From NCBI RefSeq assembly GCF_024169515.1, contig NZ_JAMKCQ010000001.1, positions 3,348,001 to 3,412,000 of the forward strand: 64,000 nucleotides of DNA. The letters run 5' to 3'. The translations under genes and the position numbers were made by a program. The notes under the pieces are model-generated. The model ran no database searches and had not been told where the DNA came from. It was given only the letters and a program-made list of their open reading frames with translations. The DNA comes from Erwinia aphidicola. GTDB taxonomy: Bacteria; Pseudomonadota; Gammaproteobacteria; Enterobacterales; Enterobacteriaceae. Numbering within the stretch: position 1 is the stretch's first letter; each line of letters starts with the position of its first letter. Shown piece after piece: positions 44,006 to 52,637 of this stretch.

Positions 44006-45037
44006 ATGAAAATTGGATTGGTCGGATATGCTACGGGCGGCCAGTACTTCCATGCCCCCTATATTTGCGCCGCGCAGGGAGTTGAGCTGGCGGGCATTGT
44101 GGCGCGCGCACCGGCAACTGTCGCGCGCGTCAAAGCGGACTTCCCCGAGGTGCCGGTTTACCCCAGCCTGACGGCGATGCTCGCCGCCGGAGTCGACATT
44201 GTCACCATTACCACCCCGCCTGAAACCCGTCGTGAACTGGTTCTGCAAGCTATCGACGCGGGGGTGGCGGTGATTGCCGATAAGCCCTTTGCACCTGATG
44301 CGCAAACCGGGCGTGAACTGGCCGCCGCCGCGCAAGCAAAAGGCGTGGTGCTGGGCATCTACCACAACCGTCGCTTCGATGCGGATATCGTGACCCTGCG
44401 CAAGGTGATGGAGCAGCAGCGCGTCGGCAAGCCGTGGCGGCTGCACAACCGTATGGATCTTGATGACCCGTTAACGCTGGACGGCGGTGAAATGGGCGGC
44501 CTGCTGCGCGACATGGGGAGCCACCTGGTCGATCAGGCGGTGTGGCTGCTCGGGCCGGTGAAGTCGGTATTCGCCCAGACCGACATCATCCAGCGCCCGG
44601 AGGGGCCAACGGATGCCAGCTTTGTGATTACCCTGATGCACACCAGCGGCGTGCATTCCCACATCTCCTCCAGCAAGCTGAACCACCTCGCCAGCCGCGA
44701 ACTGCGGTTATATGGTGACAAGGGCAGCTATCTGGCGAACAGTTCTGACGTGCAGGCAACGGCAATTTTCGCCGGCAAGAAACCAGCAGACGACCTGGCC
44801 GGCTGGGGCTATGAGCCTGAAGCACTGTGGGGGACATTGCGCACCGATAAAGGTGAGGAGCGGGTACCGTCAGAGCAGGGGCGCTATCACGCTTACTACG
44901 AAGCTTTTGCCGCCGCAGTGCGCGATGGCACCGAGCCGCCGGTGACCAGTGAACAGGCGATCCGCACCCTGGAAGTGCTGGATGCGGCGCTGTTAAGCGC
45001 GAAGGAAGGCAGGCTGGTAACGCTGACCGAGCCCTGA
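44006..45037 (+). CDS. Gfo/Idh/MocA-family NAD(P)-dependent oxidoreductase
   Basis: This 343-residue protein begins MKIGLVGYATGGQYFHAPYI, the Rossmann dinucleotide-binding motif plus the FHAP signature of YdgJ-like members. DKPFAPDAQTGRELAAAA and GIYHNRRFDADI follow, then the alpha/beta substrate domain (GGLLRDMGSHLVDQAVWLLG, with Asp-x3-His). The family oxidises or reduces sugars, inositols and related polyols; the substrate cannot be told from sequence. It is not part of the E. coli order, where pepN is followed by ssu. Shine-Dalgarno GAGGATGAC. It converges on ssuB, so it is not in that operon. Confidence 0.9.
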   Translation: MKIGLVGYATGGQYFHAPYICAAQGVELAGIVARAPATVARVKADFPEVPVYPSLTAMLAAGVDIVTITTPPETRRELVLQAIDAGVAVIADKPFAPDAQTGRELAAAAQAKGVVLGIYHNRRFDADIVTLRKVMEQQRVGKPWRLHNRMDLDDPLTLDGGEMGGLLRDMGSHLVDQAVWLLGPVKSVFAQTDIIQRPEGPTDASFVITLMHTSGVHSHISSSKLNHLASRELRLYGDKGSYLANSSDVQATAIFAGKKPADDLAGWGYEPEALWGTLRTDKGEERVPSEQGRYHAYYEAFAAAVRDGTEPPVTSEQAIRTLEVLDAALLSAKEGRLVTLTEP

Positions 45038-45040
45038 ACA

Positions 45041-45071
45041 AAAACGGGTTCTCAAGATGAGAACCCGTTTT
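45041..45071. terminator. Bidirectional terminator between the oxidoreductase and ssuB
   Basis: A perfect 14-bp stem (45041-45054 with 45058-45071) has the loop AGA. It has four A on the left and four T on the right, so it can end both convergent transcripts. Confidence 0.88.
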
Positions 45072-45089
45072 CACTCTGCCAGCGCGTTA

Positions 45090-45881
45090 TCAGCGCTGGG
45101 CATACTGCTTTTCGGCTTCCGCCAGCGGCTTGCGCTTCATCACCCGGTCCAGCACTTCCGCTTCCAGCTCTGCCAGCCTGACCGAACCTTTACGGCGCGG
45201 GCGCGGCAGGTCAACCAGCAGGTCCAGCCCGATATTGCCTTCTTCAATCAGCAGCACGCGGTCGGCCATCGCTACCGCTTCACTGACGTCATGCGTCACC
45301 AGCAGCACGGTAAAGTGATGCTGCTGCCACAGTGACTCAATCAGATCCTGCATTTCAATACGGGTTAAGGCATCCAGCGCGCCGAGAGGTTCATCCAGCA
45401 GCAGCAGGCCGGGGCGGTGGATCAGCGCACGCGCCAGCGCCACGCGCTGTTTCTGGCCGCCGGATAACGCCGCAGGCCACTCTTTCGCCCGGTCAGCCAG
45501 GCCAACCGCATCCAGTGCGGCCAGCGCCTGCTCCTTCCAGGCTTTGCCTTTCAAACCCAGGCCAACGTTATCAATCACGCTTTTCCACGGCAGCAGGCGG
45601 TCATCCTGGAACATCAGGCGGATATCTTCGCGCGCTTCATTAAGCGGTGCGCTGCCCGCCAGCAGTTCGCCGCTGCTGCTTTTTTCCAGCCCGGCCAGCA
45701 GCCGCAGCAGGGTGCTTTTGCCGCAGCCGCTGCGGCCCACCACCGCCACAAACTGGCCGGACGGGATGTGCAGGTCGATATTATTCAGCACCGTACGATT
45801 GTTGTACTGCTTGCTGACGCCGTTGATCACCAGCGGCGTACCGGCATTGAGACGCGCCGGAGACGGCGTTAACTCGCTCAT
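45090..45881 (-). CDS. ssuB: Aliphatic sulfonate ABC transporter ATP-binding protein
   Basis: This ATPase drives the SsuABC importer; it has 263 residues (E. coli 255). Walker [10 protein letters not shown] is at 49-57, the signature [16 protein letters not shown] follows, and Walker B is [12 protein letters not shown]. It overlaps ssuC by four bases and is the last gene of ssuEADCB, matching the E. coli order. The operon is used to obtain sulfur from alkanesulfonates when sulfate is short. Confidence 0.97.
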   Translation of the reverse strand: MSELTPSPARLNAGTPLVINGVSKQYNNRTVLNNIDLHIPSGQFVAVVGRSGCGKSTLLRLLAGLEKSSSGELLAGSAPLNEAREDIRLMFQDDRLLPWKSVIDNVGLGLKGKAWKEQALAALDAVGLADRAKEWPAALSGGQKQRVALARALIHRPGLLLLDEPLGALDALTRIEMQDLIESLWQQHHFTVLLVTHDVSEAVAMADRVLLIEEGNIGLDLLVDLPRPRRKGSVRLAELEAEVLDRVMKRKPLAEAEKQYAQR

Positions 45882-46669
45882 GCGTTTTCCTCTTTCAGTT
45901 GATACGCCGGGTGCCAGCGCAGCCAGATACGTTCCAGCAGCTGCGCGCTGACGTCCGCCAGTTTACCCAACAGGGCGTAAAGAATAATCGCTACCACCAC
46001 CACATCCGTTTGCAGGAACTCGCGAGCGTTCATCGCCAGGTAGCCAATGCCAGAGTTGGCCGAAATGGTTTCTGCCACGATCAGCGTCAGCCACATCAGA
46101 CCCAGCGCAAAGCGCACGCCGACCATAATGGAGGGCAGGGCACCGGGCAGCACCACCTGAATAAACAGGCTCCAGCCGGAAAGGCCGTAGCTGCGCGCCA
46201 TTTCCACCAGCCCGCGGTCAATATTACGAATGCCGTGATAGGTGTTGAGGTAGATGGGAAACAGAGTCCCTAATGCCACCAGGAAGATTTTGGCGGACTC
46301 ATCAATGCCGAACCACAAAATCACCAGTGGGATCAGCGCCAGGTGCGGCACGTTTCGCAGCATCTGCACCGAGGTATCCAGCAGGCGCTCACCCAGCTTC
46401 GACATGCCGGTGATCAATCCCAGCACCAGGCCGATTGAGCCGCCGATGCTGAAGCCAATCGCCGCACGCCAGCTGCTTATCGCCAGATGCTGCCACAGCT
46501 CACCGCTGGCGGATAAATTCCAGAAAGTGACCACGATCGATTCCGGCGACGGCAGGATACGCGTCGACAGCCAGCCGACCGTCGATGCAATCTGCCACAC
46601 CACCACCAGCAGGATCGGCAGCGCCCAAGGCAGCAGGCCATTGCCAATACGTTTTACCGCTCTACTCAT
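45878..46669 (-). CDS. ssuC: Aliphatic sulfonate ABC transporter permease
   Basis: This 263-residue inner-membrane subunit (same as E. coli) has about six membrane segments. The binding-protein-dependent transport motif is present around residue 160 ([24 protein letters not shown], containing the EAA-type loop that docks on SsuB). Its start lies 9 bp after the ssuD stop, and its end overlaps ssuB. Confidence 0.97.
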   Translation of the reverse strand: MSRAVKRIGNGLLPWALPILLVVVWQIASTVGWLSTRILPSPESIVVTFWNLSASGELWQHLAISSWRAAIGFSIGGSIGLVLGLITGMSKLGERLLDTSVQMLRNVPHLALIPLVILWFGIDESAKIFLVALGTLFPIYLNTYHGIRNIDRGLVEMARSYGLSGWSLFIQVVLPGALPSIMVGVRFALGLMWLTLIVAETISANSGIGYLAMNAREFLQTDVVVVAIILYALLGKLADVSAQLLERIWLRWHPAYQLKEENA

Positions 46670-46678
46670 ACACCACCT

Positions 46679-47824
46679 CTAACTCTGTGAGACTTTTTGC
46701 GGGGCGAAATCATGGGCAACGGCTTCACCGTGCGCCTTAATCACGCGCGGCTGCGGTACCTCTGGCACCTCAAGATCGAGGTGCGGGAACAGCAGTTCGC
46801 CAACGCGATACGCTTCTTCCAGATGCGGATAGCCGGAAAGTATAAAGGTTTCAATGCCGAGGTCGGCATACTCCTGCATCCTGGCCGCAACGGTCGGGCC
46901 GTCACCGACCAGCGCCGTACCTGCACCGCCGCGCACCAGGCCAACGCCTGCCCACAGGTTGGGGCTGATTTCCAGCCGATCGCGCTTACCGCCGTGCAGG
47001 GCCGCCATGCGCTGCTGGCCGACCGAATCCGTTTTCGCCAGCGCCGCCTGGGCTTTGGCAATGGTGGCATCATCCAGATGAGAGATCAGACGGTCCGCTG
47101 CCTGCCACGCCTCTTCGTTGCTTTCACGCACAATCACATGCAGACGGATGCCGAAGCGCACTTTGCGCCCCTGCGCCGCAGCTTTGGCGCGCACCTGCTC
47201 AATTTTTTCTTTGACCTGCGCAGGGGGTTCACCCCAGGTGAGGTAGACATCAACCTGCTCGGCGGCCAGATCCTGCGCCACCTCTGACGAACCGCCAAAC
47301 CACAGCGGCGGTCGCGGCTGCTGAACCGGCTTAAACATTAGCCGCGCCCCGCGCACATGTACATGTTTTCCTTCGTAATCGACCGTTTCACCTTCCAGTA
47401 CCCGGCGCCAGACGCGGGTAAACTCGGCGGACTCTTCATAGCGCTCGCGGTGGTCAAGAAACACGCCGTCGCCCGCCAGCTCTTCGGCATCGCCGCCGGT
47501 GACCAGATTAAACAGCGCACGGCCGTTGGAGAGACGATCCAGCGTAGCGGCCTGGCGGGCGGCCTGAGTGGGTGAGATGACGCCAGGGCGCAGCGCCACG
47601 AGGAAACGCAGACGCTGCGTCACCGGGATCAGCGAAGCGGCAACCAGCCAGGCATCTTCACAGCTGCGGCCGGTCGGGATCAGCACCCCGCCAAAACCCA
47701 GGCGGTCGGCAGCCTGAGCGATCTGCTGCAGATAGGCGTGATCCACCGGGCGCGCACCTTCGTCGGTGCCTAAATATTTCCCATCACCATGAGTGGGAAG
47801 AAACCAGAAAACGGAAAGGCTCAT
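46679..47824 (-). CDS. ssuD: FMNH2-dependent alkanesulfonate monooxygenase
   Basis: This luciferase-like monooxygenase cleaves the C-S bond of alkanesulfonates, releasing sulfite and an aldehyde, with FMNH2 supplied by SsuE. It has 381 residues, equal to E. coli. Typical stretches are [26 protein letters not shown] (catalytic cysteine region) and FLVALRPG. The ATG at 47824 has GAGGAG nine bases upstream. An in-frame TTG five codons earlier has no support. Confidence 0.98.
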   Translation of the reverse strand: MSLSVFWFLPTHGDGKYLGTDEGARPVDHAYLQQIAQAADRLGFGGVLIPTGRSCEDAWLVAASLIPVTQRLRFLVALRPGVISPTQAARQAATLDRLSNGRALFNLVTGGDAEELAGDGVFLDHRERYEESAEFTRVWRRVLEGETVDYEGKHVHVRGARLMFKPVQQPRPPLWFGGSSEVAQDLAAEQVDVYLTWGEPPAQVKEKIEQVRAKAAAQGRKVRFGIRLHVIVRESNEEAWQAADRLISHLDDATIAKAQAALAKTDSVGQQRMAALHGGKRDRLEISPNLWAGVGLVRGGAGTALVGDGPTVAARMQEYADLGIETFILSGYPHLEEAYRVGELLFPHLDLEVPEVPQPRVIKAHGEAVAHDFAPQKVSQS

Positions 47825-47839
47825 TGCGTTGCTCCTCAA

Positions 47840-48799
47840 TCAGTGGGCTGTCGGGCCATGCCAGATGCGGCTGGAAATATCGACTTTAACCGGCATTAAA
47901 TGGCTGCTGTAAAACAGGTCGGCGGTCGCCTGCTGGGCAGCGGCGGTTTTGTCACTCACCAGACCGATCGCGGTAGGTGGGCGATGGTCAAAATAGGTGG
48001 CGATAACCGTCTTTGGCAGGCCCATCGCCGTTGCCAGCAGCGCCACGCTCTGCTCGCGCTGGCTGCGGGTCAGCGCATCGGCCTGGCTAAAGGTGTCGAG
48101 CACCTGTTGCAGAAATGCGCCGTTTTTCTCGGTAAACGGACGGGTAGCTAAATAGAACGAACCGGTAAGATTCAGCGTGCTGCCATCTTTCAGCACGCGC
48201 ACGCCGCCCTGCTGGATCGCTGCTGAATAGTAGGGGTCCCAGATAGCCCAGGCATCAACATCCCCCTGCTGGAACGCAGCACGTGCATCGGCAGGCGTCA
48301 GAAAGGCAGGCTGGATATCGTTAAATCCAAGCCCTGCTTCTTTCAGTGCGCGCAGCAGCAAATTGTGTGAGCTGGAACCTTTCTGGAAGGCAACTTTATG
48401 CCCCTTCAGGTCGGCAACGGTGTTTAGCGGGCTGTTTTCGCGTACCAGAATCACTTCAGATTTCGGCTTTGGCGGTTCGGAACCGACGTACAGCAGATCC
48501 GCCCCGGCAGCCTGGGCAAAAATTGGCGGAATATCACCGGTGCTACCGAGGTCGATGCTGTTGACGTTTAATGCTTCCAGCATCTGCGGCCCGGCAGGGA
48601 ACTCAACCCACTTTATTTGCGTATGTGGAAAACGCTTTTCCAGCAGCTGGTGGGACTTTGCCAGCACCATACTGACTGACCCTTTCTGATAGCCGATGCG
48701 CACCTGTGCAGGGGCATCCTTGCTTTCCGCCGCCAGCGCGCTGGATGAGATCAGCCCGGCGGCGATAACGGTGGCGAGTATCCGTGAAAACAGCGTCAT
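47840..48799 (-). CDS. ssuA: Sulfonate-binding periplasmic protein
   Basis: This substrate-binding protein of the sulfonate importer has 319 residues, as in E. coli. A signal peptide ends near SSALAAESKDA. The mature part has the NMT1/THI5-like fold with RIGYQKGSVSMVLAK at its start and STGDIPPIFAQAAGADLLYVG further on. It lies between ssuE (14-bp gap) and ssuD (15 bp to its ATG), a tight operon. Confidence 0.97.
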   Translation of the reverse strand: MTLFSRILATVIAAGLISSSALAAESKDAPAQVRIGYQKGSVSMVLAKSHQLLEKRFPHTQIKWVEFPAGPQMLEALNVNSIDLGSTGDIPPIFAQAAGADLLYVGSEPPKPKSEVILVRENSPLNTVADLKGHKVAFQKGSSSHNLLLRALKEAGLGFNDIQPAFLTPADARAAFQQGDVDAWAIWDPYYSAAIQQGGVRVLKDGSTLNLTGSFYLATRPFTEKNGAFLQQVLDTFSQADALTRSQREQSVALLATAMGLPKTVIATYFDHRPPTAIGLVSDKTAAAQQATADLFYSSHLMPVKVDISSRIWHGPTAH

Positions 48800-48813
48800 C
48801 TTTCTCTCCCTGA

Positions 48814-49365
48814 TTAAACCGCAGCGGCCAGCGGCTGATGGCGTCGGGCCAGCGCATGCCAGAAGGTATCCACCGCTTCGGCAAGGCGCTCCGCCAGCAG
48901 CGGCGACAGCTCAGGCTGGCGGTCATAATGGGTAATCTGGGTGTCATCCGCGAACACGCCGTGCAGCACTTCCTGCGCTTTTAGCGCGTTCAGCACCGGT
49001 TTCAGCGCGTAGTCGACCGCCAGCAGATGGGCGACGGTACCGCCAGTTGCCAGTGGCAGCACAACTTTATGTTCCAGCGCGCGCTCCGGTAACAGGTCGA
49101 GCAGCGTTTTCAGCGCGCCGGAGAATGACGCCTTATACACCGGCGTGGCGACAATAAATCCATCCGCAGACTCCAGGTCTTCCTTTAATGCCAGCAGGGC
49201 AGGGGAGTCAAAGCGTGCGTAAAGCAGATCTTCAGGATGGAAATTATGCAGATTCCACGGAATAACCTCGACGCCGCGTTTTTCCAATGCCTGCTGGCAG
49301 AGGGTCAGCAGTGCGGTGGAGCGTGAAGGAAAACGGGGACTACCAGCCAGAGTAATAACGCGCAT
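48814..49365 (-). CDS. ssuE: NADPH-dependent FMN reductase
   Basis: This flavin reductase gives FMNH2 to SsuD. It has 183 residues (E. coli 191), slightly shorter at the C-terminus. The flavodoxin-like phosphate loop GSPRFPSRSTAL is at residues 8-19. The PVYKASFSGALKTLLDLLP stretch carries the tyrosine associated with the family's pi-helix insertion. Shine-Dalgarno AGGAGAGG. It is the first gene of the operon, with a LysR-type box just upstream. Confidence 0.97.
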   Translation of the reverse strand: MRVITLAGSPRFPSRSTALLTLCQQALEKRGVEVIPWNLHNFHPEDLLYARFDSPALLALKEDLESADGFIVATPVYKASFSGALKTLLDLLPERALEHKVVLPLATGGTVAHLLAVDYALKPVLNALKAQEVLHGVFADDTQITHYDRQPELSPLLAERLAEAVDTFWHALARRHQPLAAAV

Positions 49366-49376
49366 AACCTCTCCTT

Positions 49377-49391
49377 ATAACCAAAAGTTAT
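49377..49391 (-). promoter_or_regulatory. LysR-type box before ssuE (Cbl/CysB candidate)
   Basis: ATAAC-CAAAA-GTTAT is a perfect 5-5-5 dyad with the T-N11-A layout of LysR-family sites, and it resembles the ATAAC-type half sites of CysB and Cbl. It sits only 12-26 bp upstream of the ssuE ATG. The promoter would have to lie very close or the site would act downstream of +1. Confidence 0.4.
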
Positions 49392-49580
49392 TGATTAACC
49401 AAATTCAAGAACCGATAGGCTCATCCTGACAGAGCGCGCTATGTGGCTTAAATGATTTATCCGGCAAATTTATGCTGTTTTTGACATATAGCGGTGGCAG
49501 GGATGAGCACGCGCTAAAATAATCGTCATTTATTTAGCGGCTTTTGCGCCAGGTCATTTCCCTTTACGCCGCTAAACCCG

Positions 49581-49608
49581 GATAATACGACCCCGATTTT
49601 CCATCGGG
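49581..49608 (+). promoter_or_regulatory. pyrD promoter end and start-switch hairpin
   Basis: A -10-like GATAAT (49581-49586) is followed by a pyrimidine-rich start region, CGACCCCG. CCCGAT (49592-49597) and ATCGGG (49603-49608) form a hairpin that exists only if transcription begins on the C residues. This mirrors the E. coli pyrD mechanism, in which nucleotide levels choose the start base and so decide whether the Shine-Dalgarno (AGGAG, 49614-49618) is shielded. Confidence 0.55.
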
Positions 49609-49623
49609 ACCTCAGGAGTGACC

Positions 49624-50634
49624 ATGTATTACCCTTTCGTTCGTAAGGCGCTGTTTCAGCTCGATCCTGAGCGTGCGCATGACCTGACCTTGCAGCAGCT
49701 GATCCGCCTTTCCGGCACCCCTTTTACCGGCCTGATCCGCCAGTCTCTTCCCTTTAAGCCCGTTACCTGTATGGGGCTGACATTTAAGAACCCGCTGGGC
49801 CTGGCCGCAGGGCTGGATAAGAACGGCGAATGCATTGATGCCTTTGGTGCCATGGGATTTGGCTTCATTGAGATCGGTACGGTAACGCCGCGCCCGCAGC
49901 CGGGTAATGACAAGCCGCGTATGTTCCGCGTGGTTGAAGCGGAGGGGATCATTAACCGCATGGGCTTTAATAATCTGGGCGTTGATAACCTGGTGGAAAA
50001 TGTCAAAAAGGCCCACTTTGACGGCATCCTCGGCATTAATATTGGCAAAAATAAAGACACCCCGGTCGAGCAGGGCAAAGAGGATTATTTAATCTGCATG
50101 GATAAAATCTATCCATACGCCGGTTATATCGCCATCAATATTTCCTCCCCTAACACCCCGGGACTGCGATCTTTACAATATGGCGAAGCGCTGGATGATT
50201 TGCTGGCGGCGATTAAAACCCGTCAGAATGATCTTCAGCAGATCCACCATAAATATGTTCCCGTGGCGGTAAAGATCGCACCGGATCTTTCTGAAGAGGA
50301 ATTGATCCAGGTGGCGGAGAGTTTACTGCGTCACAATATTGACGGCGTGATTGCCACCAATACCACGCTCGATCGCGAGCTGGTAAAAGGGCTGAAGCAC
50401 GCGGATGAAGCTGGGGGCTTAAGCGGCCGTCCGGTACAGTCGCGCAGCACGGAAATTATCCGCCGCCTTGCCAGTGAGCTGCAGGGGCGCATCCCGATTA
50501 TTGGCGTGGGAGGTATTGATTCACTGGTCTCGGCGCGGGAAAAAATGGCGGCAGGCGCCTCACTGGTGCAAATATATTCCGGCTTTATTTACAAAGGTCC
50601 GCCTTTGATAAAGGAAATTGTGAGCAATATCTAA
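49624..50634 (+). CDS. pyrD: Dihydroorotate dehydrogenase (quinone), class 2
   Basis: This membrane-associated flavoprotein oxidises dihydroorotate to orotate with quinone as acceptor, the fourth step of pyrimidine synthesis. It has 336 residues, equal to E. coli. The N-terminal helix ([20 protein letters not shown]) is the class 2 membrane and quinone site. [12 protein letters not shown] near residue 172 holds the catalytic serine, and GVGGID is in the FMN phosphate loop. The ATG at 49624 is chosen over a GTG two codons earlier that overlaps the AGGAG. Confidence 0.98.
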   Translation: MYYPFVRKALFQLDPERAHDLTLQQLIRLSGTPFTGLIRQSLPFKPVTCMGLTFKNPLGLAAGLDKNGECIDAFGAMGFGFIEIGTVTPRPQPGNDKPRMFRVVEAEGIINRMGFNNLGVDNLVENVKKAHFDGILGINIGKNKDTPVEQGKEDYLICMDKIYPYAGYIAINISSPNTPGLRSLQYGEALDDLLAAIKTRQNDLQQIHHKYVPVAVKIAPDLSEEELIQVAESLLRHNIDGVIATNTTLDRELVKGLKHADEAGGLSGRPVQSRSTEIIRRLASELQGRIPIIGVGGIDSLVSAREKMAAGASLVQIYSGFIYKGPPLIKEIVSNI

Positions 50635-50820
50635 GACATTTCTGCCCATTAATAAGCCTGGGGCTTTATTTTCGCCGCAGGCTCGTTTATATTTTGTTCT
50701 GTTCACTGATTATTCAGTTTTTAGCAGAGTGCGCAGGGTGCTTAAAAGCGCGTTCTGATTTCCGGAAGTGTTATTAAACGCCCCGGCCGTATGTTACTAA
50801 GTATTAATACAGGAACCATC

Positions 50821-51366
50821 ATGAGGATAAAACCAGACGATAACTGGCGTTGGTTTTTTGACGCAGAACATGACCGGATGATGCTCGATCTGGCTGATGG
50901 TATGCTGTTCCGTTCGCGTTTCCCACGCAAGATGTTAACGCCTGATGCCTTTGATGTTTCTGGTTTTTGTGTTGACGATGCCGCGCTGTTTTTCACCTTT
51001 GATGAACGCTGCCGCCACTGTGGGCTGAATGCCGATCAGCGCGCTGAGCTGGTGCTAAACGCGCTGGTCGCCACGCGTTTCCTTAAGCCTTTGATGCCGA
51101 AAAGCTGGCATTTTGATACTCATCCTCAGGGAAGCTGGCGCCCGGCAGAGGGTGAACTGGTGTGCGTGAAGGTGTCTGAAAGCGGTGAGCAGGGCAGTTT
51201 GCTGGTGGTCGAGTCGGGTGACAGTGCCGCACTATGCCTGGTGGCACAGCCGCAGCTGACGGTAGCCGGTCGTGGTATGGTGCTGGGTGATGCGATTAAA
51301 ATCATGCATGACCGCTTGCTGCCTCAGGTTAACAACGACGATATCAATTTCGCCCGCGCGGTATAA
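50821..51366 (+). CDS. zapC: Cell division protein ZapC
   Basis: This cytoplasmic FtsZ-ring bundling factor (ycbW) has 181 residues (E. coli 180). The N-terminal [20 protein letters not shown] and the central [13 protein letters not shown] are family hallmarks. The ATG at 50821 follows CAGGAACC; an upstream in-frame ATG at 50791 has no Shine-Dalgarno. It converges on ycbX with a 23-bp gap. The 186 bp upstream hold no gene I can support. Confidence 0.96.
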   Translation: MRIKPDDNWRWFFDAEHDRMMLDLADGMLFRSRFPRKMLTPDAFDVSGFCVDDAALFFTFDERCRHCGLNADQRAELVLNALVATRFLKPLMPKSWHFDTHPQGSWRPAEGELVCVKVSESGEQGSLLVVESGDSAALCLVAQPQLTVAGRGMVLGDAIKIMHDRLLPQVNNDDINFARAV

Positions 51367-51389
51367 CTCCCCGCGCAGGTTAATCTCAT

Positions 51390-52502
51390 CTAACGCAAGA
51401 CCAGATCGCCGGATGGGATGCAGCTACAGCTCAGCACCGTCCCGTCCTCTTTGCGCTCCGCGCCCTGCTTCATTGCCTGAACTTCTCCACTGACCAGCGT
51501 GACCCGGCAGCTGCCGCAGATCCCGGCACGACAGGAATAAGGCACTTTGATCCCCTGCATTTCCAGCTGTTCCAGTAACACCTGCTGATTATTGCCGGTA
51601 AAATGCTGACCCTGCCAGCTGATCGCCACCGGCTGCGCAGCCTTGCGGGCAACATCCAGGGTTTCGGTGACGTCACCCGCACCGTAGGCTCGCGGGGTAT
51701 GCGTGCTTAAAATTTCCACGGCATCGCCCGCGCGCATGACGCCGCTGTTGCGGGCAATCAGGTTGAGGCCAAAATCGATGTCACCGCTACCGTCCAGCGC
51801 GCTGCGGAAGGTTTGCAGGGTGGCCAGTGGCTGTCCGGTTGGATGTTTACGCCCGTGCTGTGGGCTGACGGTGGTGAACACGCAGCGGCTGCACGGCTTG
51901 GGCACATCAAAGATAATCTCGCCGATTTTTAGCGATGCCCAGCCGTCTTCCGCCCATGCGCTGGCGCCGCTGACCACCAGATTTGGGCGAAACTGCTCCA
52001 TTCTTACCCCTGCCGGGCAGCGCTGCTGCAGATCGTGCAGCGAGGCTTCATTCACCAGCAAAAAAGGAAAACCATCGGCAAAACCGAGCGGGACCCGCTC
52101 AAAGCGTTTCACCCGGCGCGTCATCTCCGGACCGACCCAGCGCAGCTGCACCGGGCGCGGAAAAAAGCCGCTCAGCCACTGATTGATGCTGTCCGGAGCA
52201 ATTAACGCGGTAAACTGATTGCCCCAGACTTCGGTAGCTTGCGGATCGTTATGGAAATCAGCAAAACGCACGCTGGCGCTGCTGCCATCCGCGGCGCTGA
52301 GATGCAGGCCGTCAACGATAAGTGCCGGAGTAAACAGCACCATCTCCGGATACTGGCGGGCAGTAATAAAGGTGCCATCCGTATCGGTGATCATAAAAAT
52401 ACGGTCAAATGCCAGCCCGGAGGCCAGTGCCTGAGCGTGGGAAACCTGCATGCCGCGCATTGATTTAACCGGATGAACAAACAGACGTGACAAACTGATC
52501 AT
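51390..52502 (-). CDS. ycbX: YcbX, MOSC-domain [2Fe-2S] protein
   Basis: This 370-residue protein (E. coli 369) has a MOSC N-terminal barrel ([14 protein letters not shown] at the start) and the MOSC core ([10 protein letters not shown]). A plant-type ferredoxin domain forms the C-terminus, with cysteines at ~324, 329, 332 and 359 ([10 protein letters not shown], then LSCSC). In E. coli it reduces N-hydroxylated bases such as 6-hydroxylaminopurine using a molybdenum cofactor. It is divergent from rlmL. Confidence 0.95.
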   Translation of the reverse strand: MISLSRLFVHPVKSMRGMQVSHAQALASGLAFDRIFMITDTDGTFITARQYPEMVLFTPALIVDGLHLSAADGSSASVRFADFHNDPQATEVWGNQFTALIAPDSINQWLSGFFPRPVQLRWVGPEMTRRVKRFERVPLGFADGFPFLLVNEASLHDLQQRCPAGVRMEQFRPNLVVSGASAWAEDGWASLKIGEIIFDVPKPCSRCVFTTVSPQHGRKHPTGQPLATLQTFRSALDGSGDIDFGLNLIARNSGVMRAGDAVEILSTHTPRAYGAGDVTETLDVARKAAQPVAISWQGQHFTGNNQQVLLEQLEMQGIKVPYSCRAGICGSCRVTLVSGEVQAMKQGAERKEDGTVLSCSCIPSGDLVLR

Positions 52503-52575
52503 GGCGATTCTCCCTCGCGCCGGGCCGACCCTCCCTGCTATTTGCAGGGTTTCTGCCGCAAAAGAAGCTAACTTT

Positions 52576-52603
52576 ATGACATGCCGCCATGATTAGCTAT
52601 AAT
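52576..52603 (+). promoter_or_regulatory. rlmL promoter
   Basis: ATGACA (52576-52581, five of six consensus bases) and a perfect TATAAT (52598-52603) are 16 bp apart. This puts +1 near 52610, 28 bases before the rlmL start. Confidence 0.65.
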
Positions 52604-52637
52604 GCGCAGCAATTTTCTGATGACGATAAGTGACGCT

